From Haloferax gibbonsii ATCC 33959 (lineage in GTDB: Archaea > Halobacteriota > Halobacteria > Halobacteriales > Haloferacaceae), in assembly GCF_000336775.1 (NCBI RefSeq), contig NZ_AOLJ01000001.1:1-64000 (forward strand): DNA of 64,000 bases, read 5' to 3'. The notes beneath the pieces are model-generated. The model was not told the origin of the DNA. It saw nothing but the letters and a program-made list of their open reading frames with translations, and made no database searches. Shown here one piece after another: positions 16,978 through 26,620 of this stretch (within the stretch, counting starts at the first letter, position 1; every line of letters begins with the position of its first letter). The position numbers and the translations under genes are program-made.

Positions 16978-19900
16978 GTAGAATGTCCAAAATCTGGGAT
17001 GATAGCGTCGTCCGTGACTACCTGACGCCGGAAGCTCATCAAAAATCTCGCGAACAGTTCCTGAAGACACACATAGACATCGATAAGATCCGAGCAGACT
17101 ACCTTTTCCCGCACGAGGGAACAGACGAATTCGTCACGCAGGAGGAGTTCCGAGACGCTATCCTCAAATCAAAGGTCGACGACGACAATCGGATATTCAT
17201 CCTCCGTGGCGAGACCGGAAGTGGGAAAAGCCAGCTCTGTCAGTGGCTCGAATACCAGATCGGCGCTGATCCAAATGAGGGGGACGAGACACACATCGCA
17301 CTCCACGTGTCCCGGAGTAAGACTGGGATCGGCGATATACTCGACATCATCTCTGGACCGATCGACACCGACGTTACTGTGAGTAACGTCTCGGACCTCG
17401 ACCCCGAGAAGGTTGCCGACGCGATCATTACCACGCTTCAAGCGTTCGGTGCGGGGATGGAGCAGTTCAGTAAAGACGAAATCGATGCCCTTACTGTAGA
17501 TCGATCGAATGCAGCCGACCTTTCGTCAATCCTCGAGAAAAATATCGCGGAGTATCAGGAATCCGCGACGAGTGAGGGCGAAAAGCGGATGTCAGACCTC
17601 ATCACGAAGAAGGATTACAGGGACCTCTCAATGGCGGCCTTCGGCTCGACGAAGGGAAGCGATACACTCTTTCCCGCTTTACAGAGCCAAGTCCACGAAA
17701 TCCTTTCCCGAAACCTCGGTGTCGAAGACTTCCAAGGGAAACTCGAGGAACTTTCCGAGGAATACGAGAAACGAAATCTCCGTCCCGTCCTCATCTGTGA
17801 GGATCTTACGACATTCACTGTCCTCAAAGAACAACTCCTCGATCACATCTTCCAACTCGACAGCGGTCACTACGACGTCGTACTTGGCTGGACGTCCGGT
17901 TGGGAGAAGGATGACCTCTCGCGTGCCTTGGGTACGAGCCAGGGCATCAGCACGTACATGGAGGACCGTGCAGAAGGGTACCTTAGTACGACGGACGAGG
18001 ATGGTCGGGCGTACTTCCTCGACGATGACCTCACCGTCAAACTCGCCCGGAAATACATGTCGGTTATCCTTGATGAGTCAGATATGGACGAGTCACTTGC
18101 CGATGGTGTCCTCGAGTCGTTCGACAGTCTGTACCCGTTCAACGAGACGTTCATCGAGGAGTCCTACAACCATCTCATTCAGGATGGAAACAAACGTCGA
18201 ACCCCCCGCCTACTCTTGATGCGAGTCATTCGAGAGTGCCTGAGCTCAACCGTTCCACCCTTCGACGCGATCGAGGATAACCCGTACGTGGAACCGTTCC
18301 CCTCCCCAGTCGATCTCTCGTACACGGAGAGTCTCCAGCGACTCGGCAAGTGGTACGGGAGCGCAACGACGGATCGCCAACTCCGCGTTCACCGCCAGAT
18401 CCCTGAGACGTTTGACGTTCCGCTGACCGATGTCAATATCGACGACGACTGGGCATATTTACAAGCGGACGTCCCGGCTCCGACACTTAATCTCGGGGTC
18501 AGTGAGGGAACGTTCCATCCCGGCGAATACATCACGCTACGGGCGACGCTCGACAACCGTGGCGAGGAAGACGTTACGATTCGTTTCAACGGTAGCGAGA
18601 TCGCGACGACCGACTCCGACGGTTTCGCTTCCGTTCGGCTTCCGAACGAGAAGGGAGACATTACGTTCCAGGCTGAGAAAGATGGTGAGACAGACGCAAC
18701 AGCCGTTACCGTCGTGGAACCATCTGACGATACGTCTATTTCGGTCACGGTCAACCCGAAGACGCCAGCGGTGAGTGACGAAGTCACCGTCACAGCACGT
18801 GTAAATGGCGAACCACGAAGGGGTGTGCGAGTCTCCATCGACGATAACGAACTCGGCGAAACACGTAGTGACGGGAAGATTCATTTCAACGCGCCGGATA
18901 CTGGGTCGGCCACCGTCGAGGCAGTCTATGGCGACGCACGCGAGGAGACGACAATCGACATCGAGAGCTCAGACATCCACATTCCCGTTGGAACTGACCT
19001 CGACTCGACGACGGTCAAAGAGTACCTCCTCCAGTACCGTAACTGGATCAAGGTTGGTGACGCCTACGACAGTTCGACAGTCCTCCGTAAGGGGACCGCT
19101 GGCGTTCTAAACGAGTGGCACGACCCGACTCTCCTCGGCAACCTCAACGCGCGTAACGACGGTGTCCATGGCATCTATTACACACGTGGAGCTGACATTC
19201 CGGTCACAATCGTCGGCGCAGACGAGCGTCAGGGGATGAGCTTCGAGCTCGACTTCGGTGTTGAATACGACGATATCTACGAACCGCTATTCTGGTACGG
19301 CATTAGCGAGTCGGGCGAGTTCCCCCAAGAAGACAAATATGACCTCAACTACGATCTCCTCCGCGCGTGGACGGACAAACAGGTCGCCGACTTCCGAGCG
19401 AAGATGCGTGCCGATCTGGAAGCGTGTATTGACCCGATGACGCTCGAGGAATTCACCGTACTCGCGCAGTTTCTTATTCTCAACGCGAAGACCGGTCAAC
19501 GCGAGATCGAAGCCGAGATGATGTTCGAGAAACCTCCAGAGGGTGGATTCATCCCCGGTGCCGAAGACGAACAGCCGTCTGCCCTACGAGAAGCGACGCT
19601 GGATCTTCTCAAGTCTCGAAACGCTCCGTACCATCTCTCGAAAGGACTGTTTCTCCTCAAGTCGAACGTCGTTGACCGCGAACGTCTCTCGAAGGCTATC
19701 CAGAACGTCTCCGAAAACCTCGATCAGTACCTGTTGCAGGCCATGCAGATCGACACAGCGGATCTCTCCAGCGCTTACCAGATCAGCACCACTCGATCGA
19801 CTGGCTACGGCGTCGACATCCTCTTCGACCGTGTGAAGGCCTATGCGACGACGCTCGACGATGTCTCGGCCGAACAGAACGCCGTGCACGTCACTGAAAC

Positions 19901-20333
19901 CATCGACAGGGTTACCACCTACTATGAACCGAACCACGACCAGGACGACCTCCACGATGCACTCACGCAACTCCATGACGTCCTCGATAAACTGGACGCG
20001 AGCAAGTACGAGTCGTGGAAAGAAGCCCGTGAAGCGGTAGCGGGCGACGCAAAGATCGACTTAGGGCAGTTCCGTCAGCGAATGAGGACGTTCGAGGATA
20101 TCTCCGATAAATATGGCTACAAACTCATCGCGACGCTTCATGACTATGAGGAGAGCCGAGCGACGGAATCGGCATGGGAGATCTACGAAGCGATCGCAGA
20201 GATGATCGAGGAAGCAGATGGCGTCACACTCCCAGAAGATGTCGGTTTCCGTGACCGCGTCAGAGATCTCTCAGAGTTTGAGACGTACGAAAAGCGGCGG
20301 AATGCCATCGAAACCACACTTGGAGGGAACTGA
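16974..20333 (+). CDS. Large P-loop ATPase with two Ig-like domains, DpdH-like by position
   Basis: Residues 74-95 hold Walker A (RIFILRGETGSGKSQLCQWL) and a later RPVLICEDLTTF is a good Walker B, so this is an AAA-type NTPase of 1119 residues. Between about 500 and 670 are two beta-rich repeats of Ig-like or carboxypeptidase-regulatory type, marked by LRATLDNRGEEDVTIRFNG and VTARVNGEPRRGVRVSIDD. Such domains are usual in cell-surface proteins and odd in a cytoplasmic ATPase. The C-terminal 400 residues are helical, with no signal peptide or membrane segment. It overlaps the wHTH gene by 4 bp and precedes the coiled-coil gene by 2 bp. Likely role: ATP-driven core or switch of the restriction complex. 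Confidence 0.75.
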   Translation: MSRMSKIWDDSVVRDYLTPEAHQKSREQFLKTHIDIDKIRADYLFPHEGTDEFVTQEEFRDAILKSKVDDDNRIFILRGETGSGKSQLCQWLEYQIGADPNEGDETHIALHVSRSKTGIGDILDIISGPIDTDVTVSNVSDLDPEKVADAIITTLQAFGAGMEQFSKDEIDALTVDRSNAADLSSILEKNIAEYQESATSEGEKRMSDLITKKDYRDLSMAAFGSTKGSDTLFPALQSQVHEILSRNLGVEDFQGKLEELSEEYEKRNLRPVLICEDLTTFTVLKEQLLDHIFQLDSGHYDVVLGWTSGWEKDDLSRALGTSQGISTYMEDRAEGYLSTTDEDGRAYFLDDDLTVKLARKYMSVILDESDMDESLADGVLESFDSLYPFNETFIEESYNHLIQDGNKRRTPRLLLMRVIRECLSSTVPPFDAIEDNPYVEPFPSPVDLSYTESLQRLGKWYGSATTDRQLRVHRQIPETFDVPLTDVNIDDDWAYLQADVPAPTLNLGVSEGTFHPGEYITLRATLDNRGEEDVTIRFNGSEIATTDSDGFASVRLPNEKGDITFQAEKDGETDATAVTVVEPSDDTSISVTVNPKTPAVSDEVTVTARVNGEPRRGVRVSIDDNELGETRSDGKIHFNAPDTGSATVEAVYGDAREETTIDIESSDIHIPVGTDLDSTTVKEYLLQYRNWIKVGDAYDSSTVLRKGTAGVLNEWHDPTLLGNLNARNDGVHGIYYTRGADIPVTIVGADERQGMSFELDFGVEYDDIYEPLFWYGISESGEFPQEDKYDLNYDLLRAWTDKQVADFRAKMRADLEACIDPMTLEEFTVLAQFLILNAKTGQREIEAEMMFEKPPEGGFIPGAEDEQPSALREATLDLLKSRNAPYHLSKGLFLLKSNVVDRERLSKAIQNVSENLDQYLLQAMQIDTADLSSAYQISTTRSTGYGVDILFDRVKAYATTLDDVSAEQNAVHVTETIDRVTTYYEPNHDQDDLHDALTQLHDVLDKLDASKYESWKEAREAVAGDAKIDLGQFRQRMRTFEDISDKYGYKLIATLHDYEESRATESAWEIYEAIAEMIEEADGVTLPEDVGFRDRVRDLSEFETYEKRRNAIETTLGGN

Positions 20334-20335
20334 CT

Positions 20336-21091
20336 ATGGCTATACAGTCCACAGCGCTCGAGTCAAAACTCGAGAGCCTCGAACAGAAGGCGGACCAGTA
20401 CGACACGCGAACGAACACGGCAGCTCGAGTTAACAAAGCCGAAGAACACCTGATGGAACTGAACCAGGCGCTTAACAAACTCGAGGGTTCGCTTGACGTT
20501 TTCGAACAGCAGGCGGGAATCCTAACAGAGGTCTTCGGACACTCCCCCCCGTCGAGGGCGACAAGTGCCCGTGACAAGGCACGCTCGATTACACGCGTCT
20601 CTCAGGATGACGTTCTCGACATGATCGACGAAAGTGGCCAATCGTTGTCGAATCATATCGACGAGGTCCGAGAGACACGTGAGGACGTGAACGACGCACG
20701 ACGATCCATCAACGATCACCTAAAAAAGATTCAGCGTCGAAAACTCGATGACGCGAACACCGCGGAGAGCATTCAGAAGATCGTCGGCGAGGATCCAGAC
20801 GCGATGGACACGATTAGCCGGTATCGGTCGTTCATCAGGTCTATCCTCAATCCCAATGGTTCGGTTTCCAGCCTAAAGACACAGTGGCAGGGACTGGAAA
20901 AGGCCTTCGAGAACCTCGATACGGACTGGAAGGGCTTCCAGAGACACCACGACCTCAGCGATCAAACGATTGAAGATCTGAAGACGCTTAGTGAGGAGGG
21001 CCAAGTCGACCTCGATGACCTTTCAGATGCGAGCGTCAATGAGATGCTAAATATTCCCGAACTCCGGTCGACAATCAAGGTGAGTCTATAG
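20336..21091 (+). CDS. Coiled-coil operon protein, 251 aa
   Basis: The protein is almost wholly helical. Residues about 5-55 form a strong coiled coil (SKLESLEQKADQYDTRTN and LMELNQALNKLEGSLDVFEQ) and a second follows near 100-130. No enzyme motif is visible. It starts 2 bp after the ATPase stop and ends 6 bp before the first helicase, so it is embedded in the operon and probably a structural bridge between ATPase and helicases. I do not recognise a family. Confidence 0.65.
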   Translation: MAIQSTALESKLESLEQKADQYDTRTNTAARVNKAEEHLMELNQALNKLEGSLDVFEQQAGILTEVFGHSPPSRATSARDKARSITRVSQDDVLDMIDESGQSLSNHIDEVRETREDVNDARRSINDHLKKIQRRKLDDANTAESIQKIVGEDPDAMDTISRYRSFIRSILNPNGSVSSLKTQWQGLEKAFENLDTDWKGFQRHHDLSDQTIEDLKTLSEEGQVDLDDLSDASVNEMLNIPELRSTIKVSL

Positions 21092-21097
21092 ACGCCA

Positions 21098-24000
21098 ATG
21101 GAGAATCCTGCTAAACGTGCGGAAGCGGCGATGGACGCCTATCGGAAACACTTCATTGGTGCCGGTGGTCGAGCGGCGCGAAACGTCGCCCATCGTTTTG
21201 AAGCCACTAACAACGGCGAGGAATCCGTTATCGGCTTTCGCGGCCCATATCTGCAGGCGCTTAATGTTGCGAACTGGAGCACAAAGTCTTGGCTCTCGTT
21301 CAGCAAGCGAGCGGGGATTCATCCGCTTGTCCGTCTCGCGTTCGAGGATATCGGGTTCCGCCGACTCTATGACTTCCAAGAGCGGAGTGTAGAGACGATC
21401 CTCGACGGGCAGGATACTGTTATCACGGCCGCGACCGGCCGGGGGAAGACCGAAGCGTGGCTCATCCCCATCCTTGACTACATCCTCAATGCGAATCAGG
21501 GGAACGTCGATGAGAGTTGCCCTGATGATGTTAAAGCGGTCCTCACGTATCCGACGAAAGCGCTCGCCCAGGACCAGTTGAAGCGCCTGATCAAGTACCT
21601 CTATCGGATCAACGCGGAACTCCCGACGAACGACCGCATCACTGTCGGGATCTACGACGGGGACACGCCGGGAAATATGTCCTCGCGTGCGGAGGGCTAC
21701 CTGAATGCGACGTTCAAGTACTTCGAGTGTCCGGGCTACAACGACGCGCTCGAGAAATGTCAGAACTGCGGGAAGAGTGTTCATGTCCGGAATGCCGGCC
21801 AGCGTTACGAACTTGAACCCGAGAAGAAGCAGTGTGTCGACGACGTTCCTTTAGACTTCCTCCGATTGACAAAAAAAGAGATCCTCGAGGAGGGTGTTGA
21901 CATCCTACTCACGAACCCGGACACGATCAACCTCAAACTTGTCAACACGAACGCGGGCGACGAACACGACACGTTTGTCTACGAGCCACAGTTCTTCGTC
22001 TTCGACGAGGTCCACACCTACGACGGTCTCTTCGGGAGTTATACGGCGATGCTCACGAAGCGTATCCGAGCACTACGCGGGACACGTGATGTCGACGCCC
22101 CGCAGGTGATCGCGAGTAGTGCCACCGTCGAGAACGATGTCGAATTGTTCCGGCGTATCAGCGGAGCGGCGGACGTCGCGCACGTCGATGAAAACCCCCG
22201 CGAACTAGACCCACCGCCACTCCAGAACGTACCCGACGCACTCTACGATGAACCGATAACGGTGGTGCAATTACGTCGCGCGGTTCGTGGTGAGAGATCG
22301 TACCCGGCCCCGCTCGACTCGTTCGACCCATCCATCGACGACCCGAGTACGATCGACAACGAGAGCCTTGACGAACTGGTCGGTGACGCGCTCTTCGAGC
22401 ATCTCACCTCGAAGTCGAACGATCCGGTCGTACACGCTATACAGCACTTCCACGAAGAACTTGCCGACGAGCCACGAACTCGCGAGGCGTTCCTCGACAC
22501 TCTCGAGACAGAGTACTCGCTCACCGACGCACAATCGGAGACTGCCCTCCAAAACTTCCGCACGCTCGGCGAGTACTCGGGCTTACTGGAGAACCGAAGC
22601 CACCTCTTCTCGTGGCCGCTCGACGGGTTCTACAGTTGTGCACAGTGCGCGGCCGTCTATCGTTCCCCACATGACTCGTGTGCGGAGTGTGACTCGGGCA
22701 TCGTCACGCGTGCGACGTACTGCCGTCGGTGCGCTGAGGAAGCTCTTGTGGCGTGGTACTGTCCCGAGTGTGATCAACTCGAGTCCTATACGCCGTCCGA
22801 AGAGGGAAGCTTCGCCTCGCGGGATGAGCAGTATTGTGGGCGGTGTGAGGCCGCACGCGATGACGAGGTGCGTCTGCTTCGAGTGTCGTTCACGCCCGAA
22901 CTGGAGTGTCAGTCCTGTGGCGCTGTGGAAGAGCGCAGCGTCATTGAGACCTGCACATGTGATGCGGCGATGACGCGTACCTCTGTCAACGAGTGGACGT
23001 GCACGAACCCACAATGTGGCCGAGCGAAATCCGCTGACTCAGGGTGTTCCGCCTGCGGTTCCGAGCAACGCGTCCTCCGACGGAGTGACGCGGCCGTCGA
23101 GTGCCGGTCCTGTGGGCAGACGTACGATGCCACAGACATCCCACGCCAGTGCGCGTGTGGGCATTCGGTCGAGAACACCCGGCTCATCCCTTGGATATGC
23201 GTCCGCGGGGGATGTACGCGCGACTATCACGCGCCGTCTCCCCCGACGGAGTGTGAGTGTGGTACGGAGGTGTTCGTCAAGAAGGGGCTCTTTGAGGTGT
23301 TCGAGAATGACCACTGTACTGAGTGCGATACCGCCGTCCTCTCTGGGTCATCCTGCCAGTGTGACGATCCGGAGCACCAACAGCAGGCCGACGCCTTTCA
23401 GTCCTATCAGACGATCACTAACGGCGGACGCATCGTTCCGGTTCGCGACCATACGTCAGTCGTCCCGTGTCGTCATCAGCGACTCGGGTATCGGATCGGA
23501 CAGCGCTACGACGAGTTGGTCCGCAGTCCGAACAACATCGCCGTCACGACCTCTCAGTACTTGCTCCGCGGGGTCGCGGACGATGAGGACTACTCGTCGG
23601 CGAAGATGTTGTCGTTCGCCGACTCCCATCGCGACATGAAGGAACTCGGACGGGACTTCAACGAACCGGAAGTTGAGACACTCCTCGATCAAGCACTCGT
23701 CGAAGCGATTCGTACTGCCGACGACTCGTGGCTGACGCTCGATAACGTGCTCACGGAATCGTTGGCGTGCATCGACACCCTTCACGACGAACTCAGTCCA
23801 CCCCGTGCCCTCCAGGACGTCTCGTTCGACTTGAAGGAGCATCTCGTCGACCGCTCTCGCCGGTTCATGGACACCGAGGAGGCAATCCGGGACAGACTTA
23901 GTCGACGGGCGGTCCCACACAGTTACACGAAACGGTTCCGAGAGCGGGGTGGCTCGCTAGCTTCGGACGGCCTCGTCGACGTCCGCGTCGATCCGGGGGT

Positions 24001-26620
24001 ACTCGCGGACCTCTCCGATGCCGAGCGTGACCTCCTCCGGGGCGTCGTCGAAACCGGGAACGGCTGTCCCGTCGGTTCACTCCCGGAGCGATTCGGAGAC
24101 AGCACACGCGGCGACGTCATCGATGCGCTAATCAAGCGCGGCGTCCTTGACGGGGAAAGCGACGACTATCTTTCACTGAACCCGATGGTGCTTGAGTTGA
24201 CGCTCGCAGGTGACGCCGACAGCATCCAGTACAATCCTGGGTCAGGCCGGTTCTCGCCGTCGTGGCTCAGCCAGCTCGGCGTCCAATCGCGTGACCTAGT
24301 CCCCTTCGACACCACACTCGAGGAGCGGGCCGACCCAACCAGTCCTCAGTTCCATCAACGGGCGTACCGCGCCGAGTACTCTCGGGCGCGAATCCTAATC
24401 GCAAAAGTCTATCTCGGGATGACGGACAAACGCGAGCGTCGCGAACTCGAGTATCTCTTCCGAGAGGGCAACTACCCTCACTTCCTCTCCTCAGGCCCAA
24501 CGATGGAACTCGGTGTCGACATTGGTGACCTTGATGCGCTTCTCCTCTACGGGGTGCCGCCGAACATGAACGCGTACCTCCAGCGCGTCGGCCGCGCCGG
24601 TCGAAGTTCGCACTCCTCACTCGTCCACAGCGTCAGCCAGCGTAACCCGATTGACTACTACTACTACGAAGAACCGACGGACCTCATAAGCACAGATCCG
24701 AAACCCGTCCCGCTCAACGAGCACAATGAGGAGGTCCTCCGTGTTTCACTCTCGTGGGCTGTGTTCGACTACGTCGCAGCGAACTTCGTTGTGCCCTGGG
24801 AGGTCGACGGCTGGGGTCCGAACGCCACTGTTTCAGGCGGGGACGACTTCGAACGTCGTGACACCGATACCGACGATTCCGACTACGGGAAGCTCACGCA
24901 TCTAATGACGCTACCCGTCTCGAAACTTGGCCTTGACACCGATGTCTCGAAACTCGCCGCGCTCGGAACGATTGTCAGCGACAACGAGCGACAGATTCGT
25001 GACTACTTGCGCTCCCTGCTTGCGTACCAGTACTGTACCGACTGTAGCGCGAAATACGATCGCTCGGACACTGTCGACACCTGTCGTGTGGACGGATGCA
25101 ATAGCCGAATCCTCGACGCGCAGGTGGAGTTCGGCGACATCGTCGACGAGGCGGTGGCGTCTTTCCAAGACCGCTATCTCAACCCGTATCGGACGTACCG
25201 CAACCGACTCATCGAGGAACAGCAGGCGCTGAGCCAGGAGCGGACGACCCTCCGTCGAGAGAAACGGCGTGCTCGACGTGATGAGGCGACGCGGCTTCGC
25301 CGTCGCGAGAGCGCGGTTGCAGAACGTATCCGTGCACTTCAGGACCACCTCGACACGCTCGAGCGACAATCCTATTCAGACTTCCTCCAGAACGCACGCA
25401 CCAGTAAGTTCGCGTTCACCATGCGGAACGTCTCGAACAACGTCGGACTGACGCTAGTCACCGAAAAGGACGGCGCGTACACTCGTCGCGATGTCGGTGG
25501 TAATTACGGTGGACGGAACGTCCGCATGGCCATTCAGGAACTCTACCCCGCAGCGGCGTACCTCGACGACGGCGAGACATACGTCGTCAGTCACCTTCGA
25601 ACAGACGACTTCGATTCCTCAACACTCCGCGAGCAAGTCGTGGACGCCGATACCGATGCCGACCACCTCGCCGAGGAGAAGGTCTGCAGTGCGTGCCACA
25701 CGTCGCACCCCCTCACCACGTCCGAGTGCCCCTGTGACCACGACGCCCCGCTCAAACGCCGTCGACTCGTCGCGATGGACAGCGTCGAAGCCCACCGCGA
25801 CGATCTCCGCATGAGCAAGGATGGTGAGCCAGCCCGCAAACTATACCAGAGGCCCGCAGAGGAAGTACAGAACACCTATGCGGAACGCGAGACGTCCATT
25901 TTGGAATTTGAACCGATTGAGTCTTTCCGCGTTCACGATGGAGACGGCGCGCCGATCGGGTCGCTTGAGTATGGGGATTACACCGTTCTCACGCACACCC
26001 AGAGTTACCGCGCGAAATACAAGAACGGCGAGACCGATCCACGCCAGACTCTCTTCGAGGTCTGTGGCGAGGGGAACTGCACAGGCATAATCTATCGTGA
26101 CGACGAGGGGCACGCGCAGTGCTCCGCGGATCCCGAACATAGTCCGAATCGACGCGGTGCCGACTCTGAGTACGTCCGCCTTGGGTACTCCTACGAGACG
26201 AGTGGCGTCCGTGTCTCACTCGACGACACCGAGCAGTCGCATACATTTGTTCACGGCCTCCGCGTCGCGCTTCAGTCGCTCGGCGGAGTAAATATCAGGG
26301 AGCTCAACGAAACGACGGCCGACGACCATGTCGATCTGCTTGACGCTCAGGAAGGTGGTGCGAACATCGCCAAACTCCTCGTCGAACGCGATTCTGGTGA
26401 CTTCCGGAACTTCCAGTACGCGATGGAACTGGTCCGTGACCACTTCGTCTGCAACTGTGAGGACGGCTGTCCATTGTGCCTCTACCAGTACGGCTGTGAC
26501 GAACACAACCAGCCACGGTCGTTCGCTCGCGGCAGCGTTCTCGACTACTTCAAGCTCGGACTGCCGACGATTGCACCGGTCGATACAATTACCACCGATT
26601 CGCCAGCTACTGACCCATGA
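21098..26620 (+). CDS. Giant SF2 helicase with zinc knuckles and DUF1998-type C-terminus (copy 1)
   Basis: This 1840-residue protein is a superfamily 2 helicase. Motif I is AATGRGKTE (111-119), motif II is FVFDEVHTY near 302, motif III is SSATVEN, and motifs V-VI are SSGPTMELGVDIGDL and LQRVGRAGRSS near 1160. Residues about 510-755 insert many CxxC pairs (for example CAQCAAVYRS, CRRCAEEALV, CPECDQL) that form serial zinc ribbons. A basic coiled coil lies near 1370-1430. The C-terminal CEDGCPLCLYQYGCDEH near 1785 is the DUF1998/MZB-type cysteine cluster seen in DISARM DrmA/DrmB-like and DpdJ-like helicases. It overlaps the next, paralogous helicase by 4 bp. Likely role: ATP-driven translocation on unmodified invading DNA. 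Confidence 0.85.
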   Translation: MENPAKRAEAAMDAYRKHFIGAGGRAARNVAHRFEATNNGEESVIGFRGPYLQALNVANWSTKSWLSFSKRAGIHPLVRLAFEDIGFRRLYDFQERSVETILDGQDTVITAATGRGKTEAWLIPILDYILNANQGNVDESCPDDVKAVLTYPTKALAQDQLKRLIKYLYRINAELPTNDRITVGIYDGDTPGNMSSRAEGYLNATFKYFECPGYNDALEKCQNCGKSVHVRNAGQRYELEPEKKQCVDDVPLDFLRLTKKEILEEGVDILLTNPDTINLKLVNTNAGDEHDTFVYEPQFFVFDEVHTYDGLFGSYTAMLTKRIRALRGTRDVDAPQVIASSATVENDVELFRRISGAADVAHVDENPRELDPPPLQNVPDALYDEPITVVQLRRAVRGERSYPAPLDSFDPSIDDPSTIDNESLDELVGDALFEHLTSKSNDPVVHAIQHFHEELADEPRTREAFLDTLETEYSLTDAQSETALQNFRTLGEYSGLLENRSHLFSWPLDGFYSCAQCAAVYRSPHDSCAECDSGIVTRATYCRRCAEEALVAWYCPECDQLESYTPSEEGSFASRDEQYCGRCEAARDDEVRLLRVSFTPELECQSCGAVEERSVIETCTCDAAMTRTSVNEWTCTNPQCGRAKSADSGCSACGSEQRVLRRSDAAVECRSCGQTYDATDIPRQCACGHSVENTRLIPWICVRGGCTRDYHAPSPPTECECGTEVFVKKGLFEVFENDHCTECDTAVLSGSSCQCDDPEHQQQADAFQSYQTITNGGRIVPVRDHTSVVPCRHQRLGYRIGQRYDELVRSPNNIAVTTSQYLLRGVADDEDYSSAKMLSFADSHRDMKELGRDFNEPEVETLLDQALVEAIRTADDSWLTLDNVLTESLACIDTLHDELSPPRALQDVSFDLKEHLVDRSRRFMDTEEAIRDRLSRRAVPHSYTKRFRERGGSLASDGLVDVRVDPGVLADLSDAERDLLRGVVETGNGCPVGSLPERFGDSTRGDVIDALIKRGVLDGESDDYLSLNPMVLELTLAGDADSIQYNPGSGRFSPSWLSQLGVQSRDLVPFDTTLEERADPTSPQFHQRAYRAEYSRARILIAKVYLGMTDKRERRELEYLFREGNYPHFLSSGPTMELGVDIGDLDALLLYGVPPNMNAYLQRVGRAGRSSHSSLVHSVSQRNPIDYYYYEEPTDLISTDPKPVPLNEHNEEVLRVSLSWAVFDYVAANFVVPWEVDGWGPNATVSGGDDFERRDTDTDDSDYGKLTHLMTLPVSKLGLDTDVSKLAALGTIVSDNERQIRDYLRSLLAYQYCTDCSAKYDRSDTVDTCRVDGCNSRILDAQVEFGDIVDEAVASFQDRYLNPYRTYRNRLIEEQQALSQERTTLRREKRRARRDEATRLRRRESAVAERIRALQDHLDTLERQSYSDFLQNARTSKFAFTMRNVSNNVGLTLVTEKDGAYTRRDVGGNYGGRNVRMAIQELYPAAAYLDDGETYVVSHLRTDDFDSSTLREQVVDADTDADHLAEEKVCSACHTSHPLTTSECPCDHDAPLKRRRLVAMDSVEAHRDDLRMSKDGEPARKLYQRPAEEVQNTYAERETSILEFEPIESFRVHDGDGAPIGSLEYGDYTVLTHTQSYRAKYKNGETDPRQTLFEVCGEGNCTGIIYRDDEGHAQCSADPEHSPNRRGADSEYVRLGYSYETSGVRVSLDDTEQSHTFVHGLRVALQSLGGVNIRELNETTADDHVDLLDAQEGGANIAKLLVERDSGDFRNFQYAMELVRDHFVCNCEDGCPLCLYQYGCDEHNQPRSFARGSVLDYFKLGLPTIAPVDTITTDSPATDP

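Noticed and set aside
21086-21784. 232-codon minus-strand frame opposite helicase 1
   Set aside because: Helicase motifs run on the plus strand through the same bases, and the antisense product shows no domain pattern.
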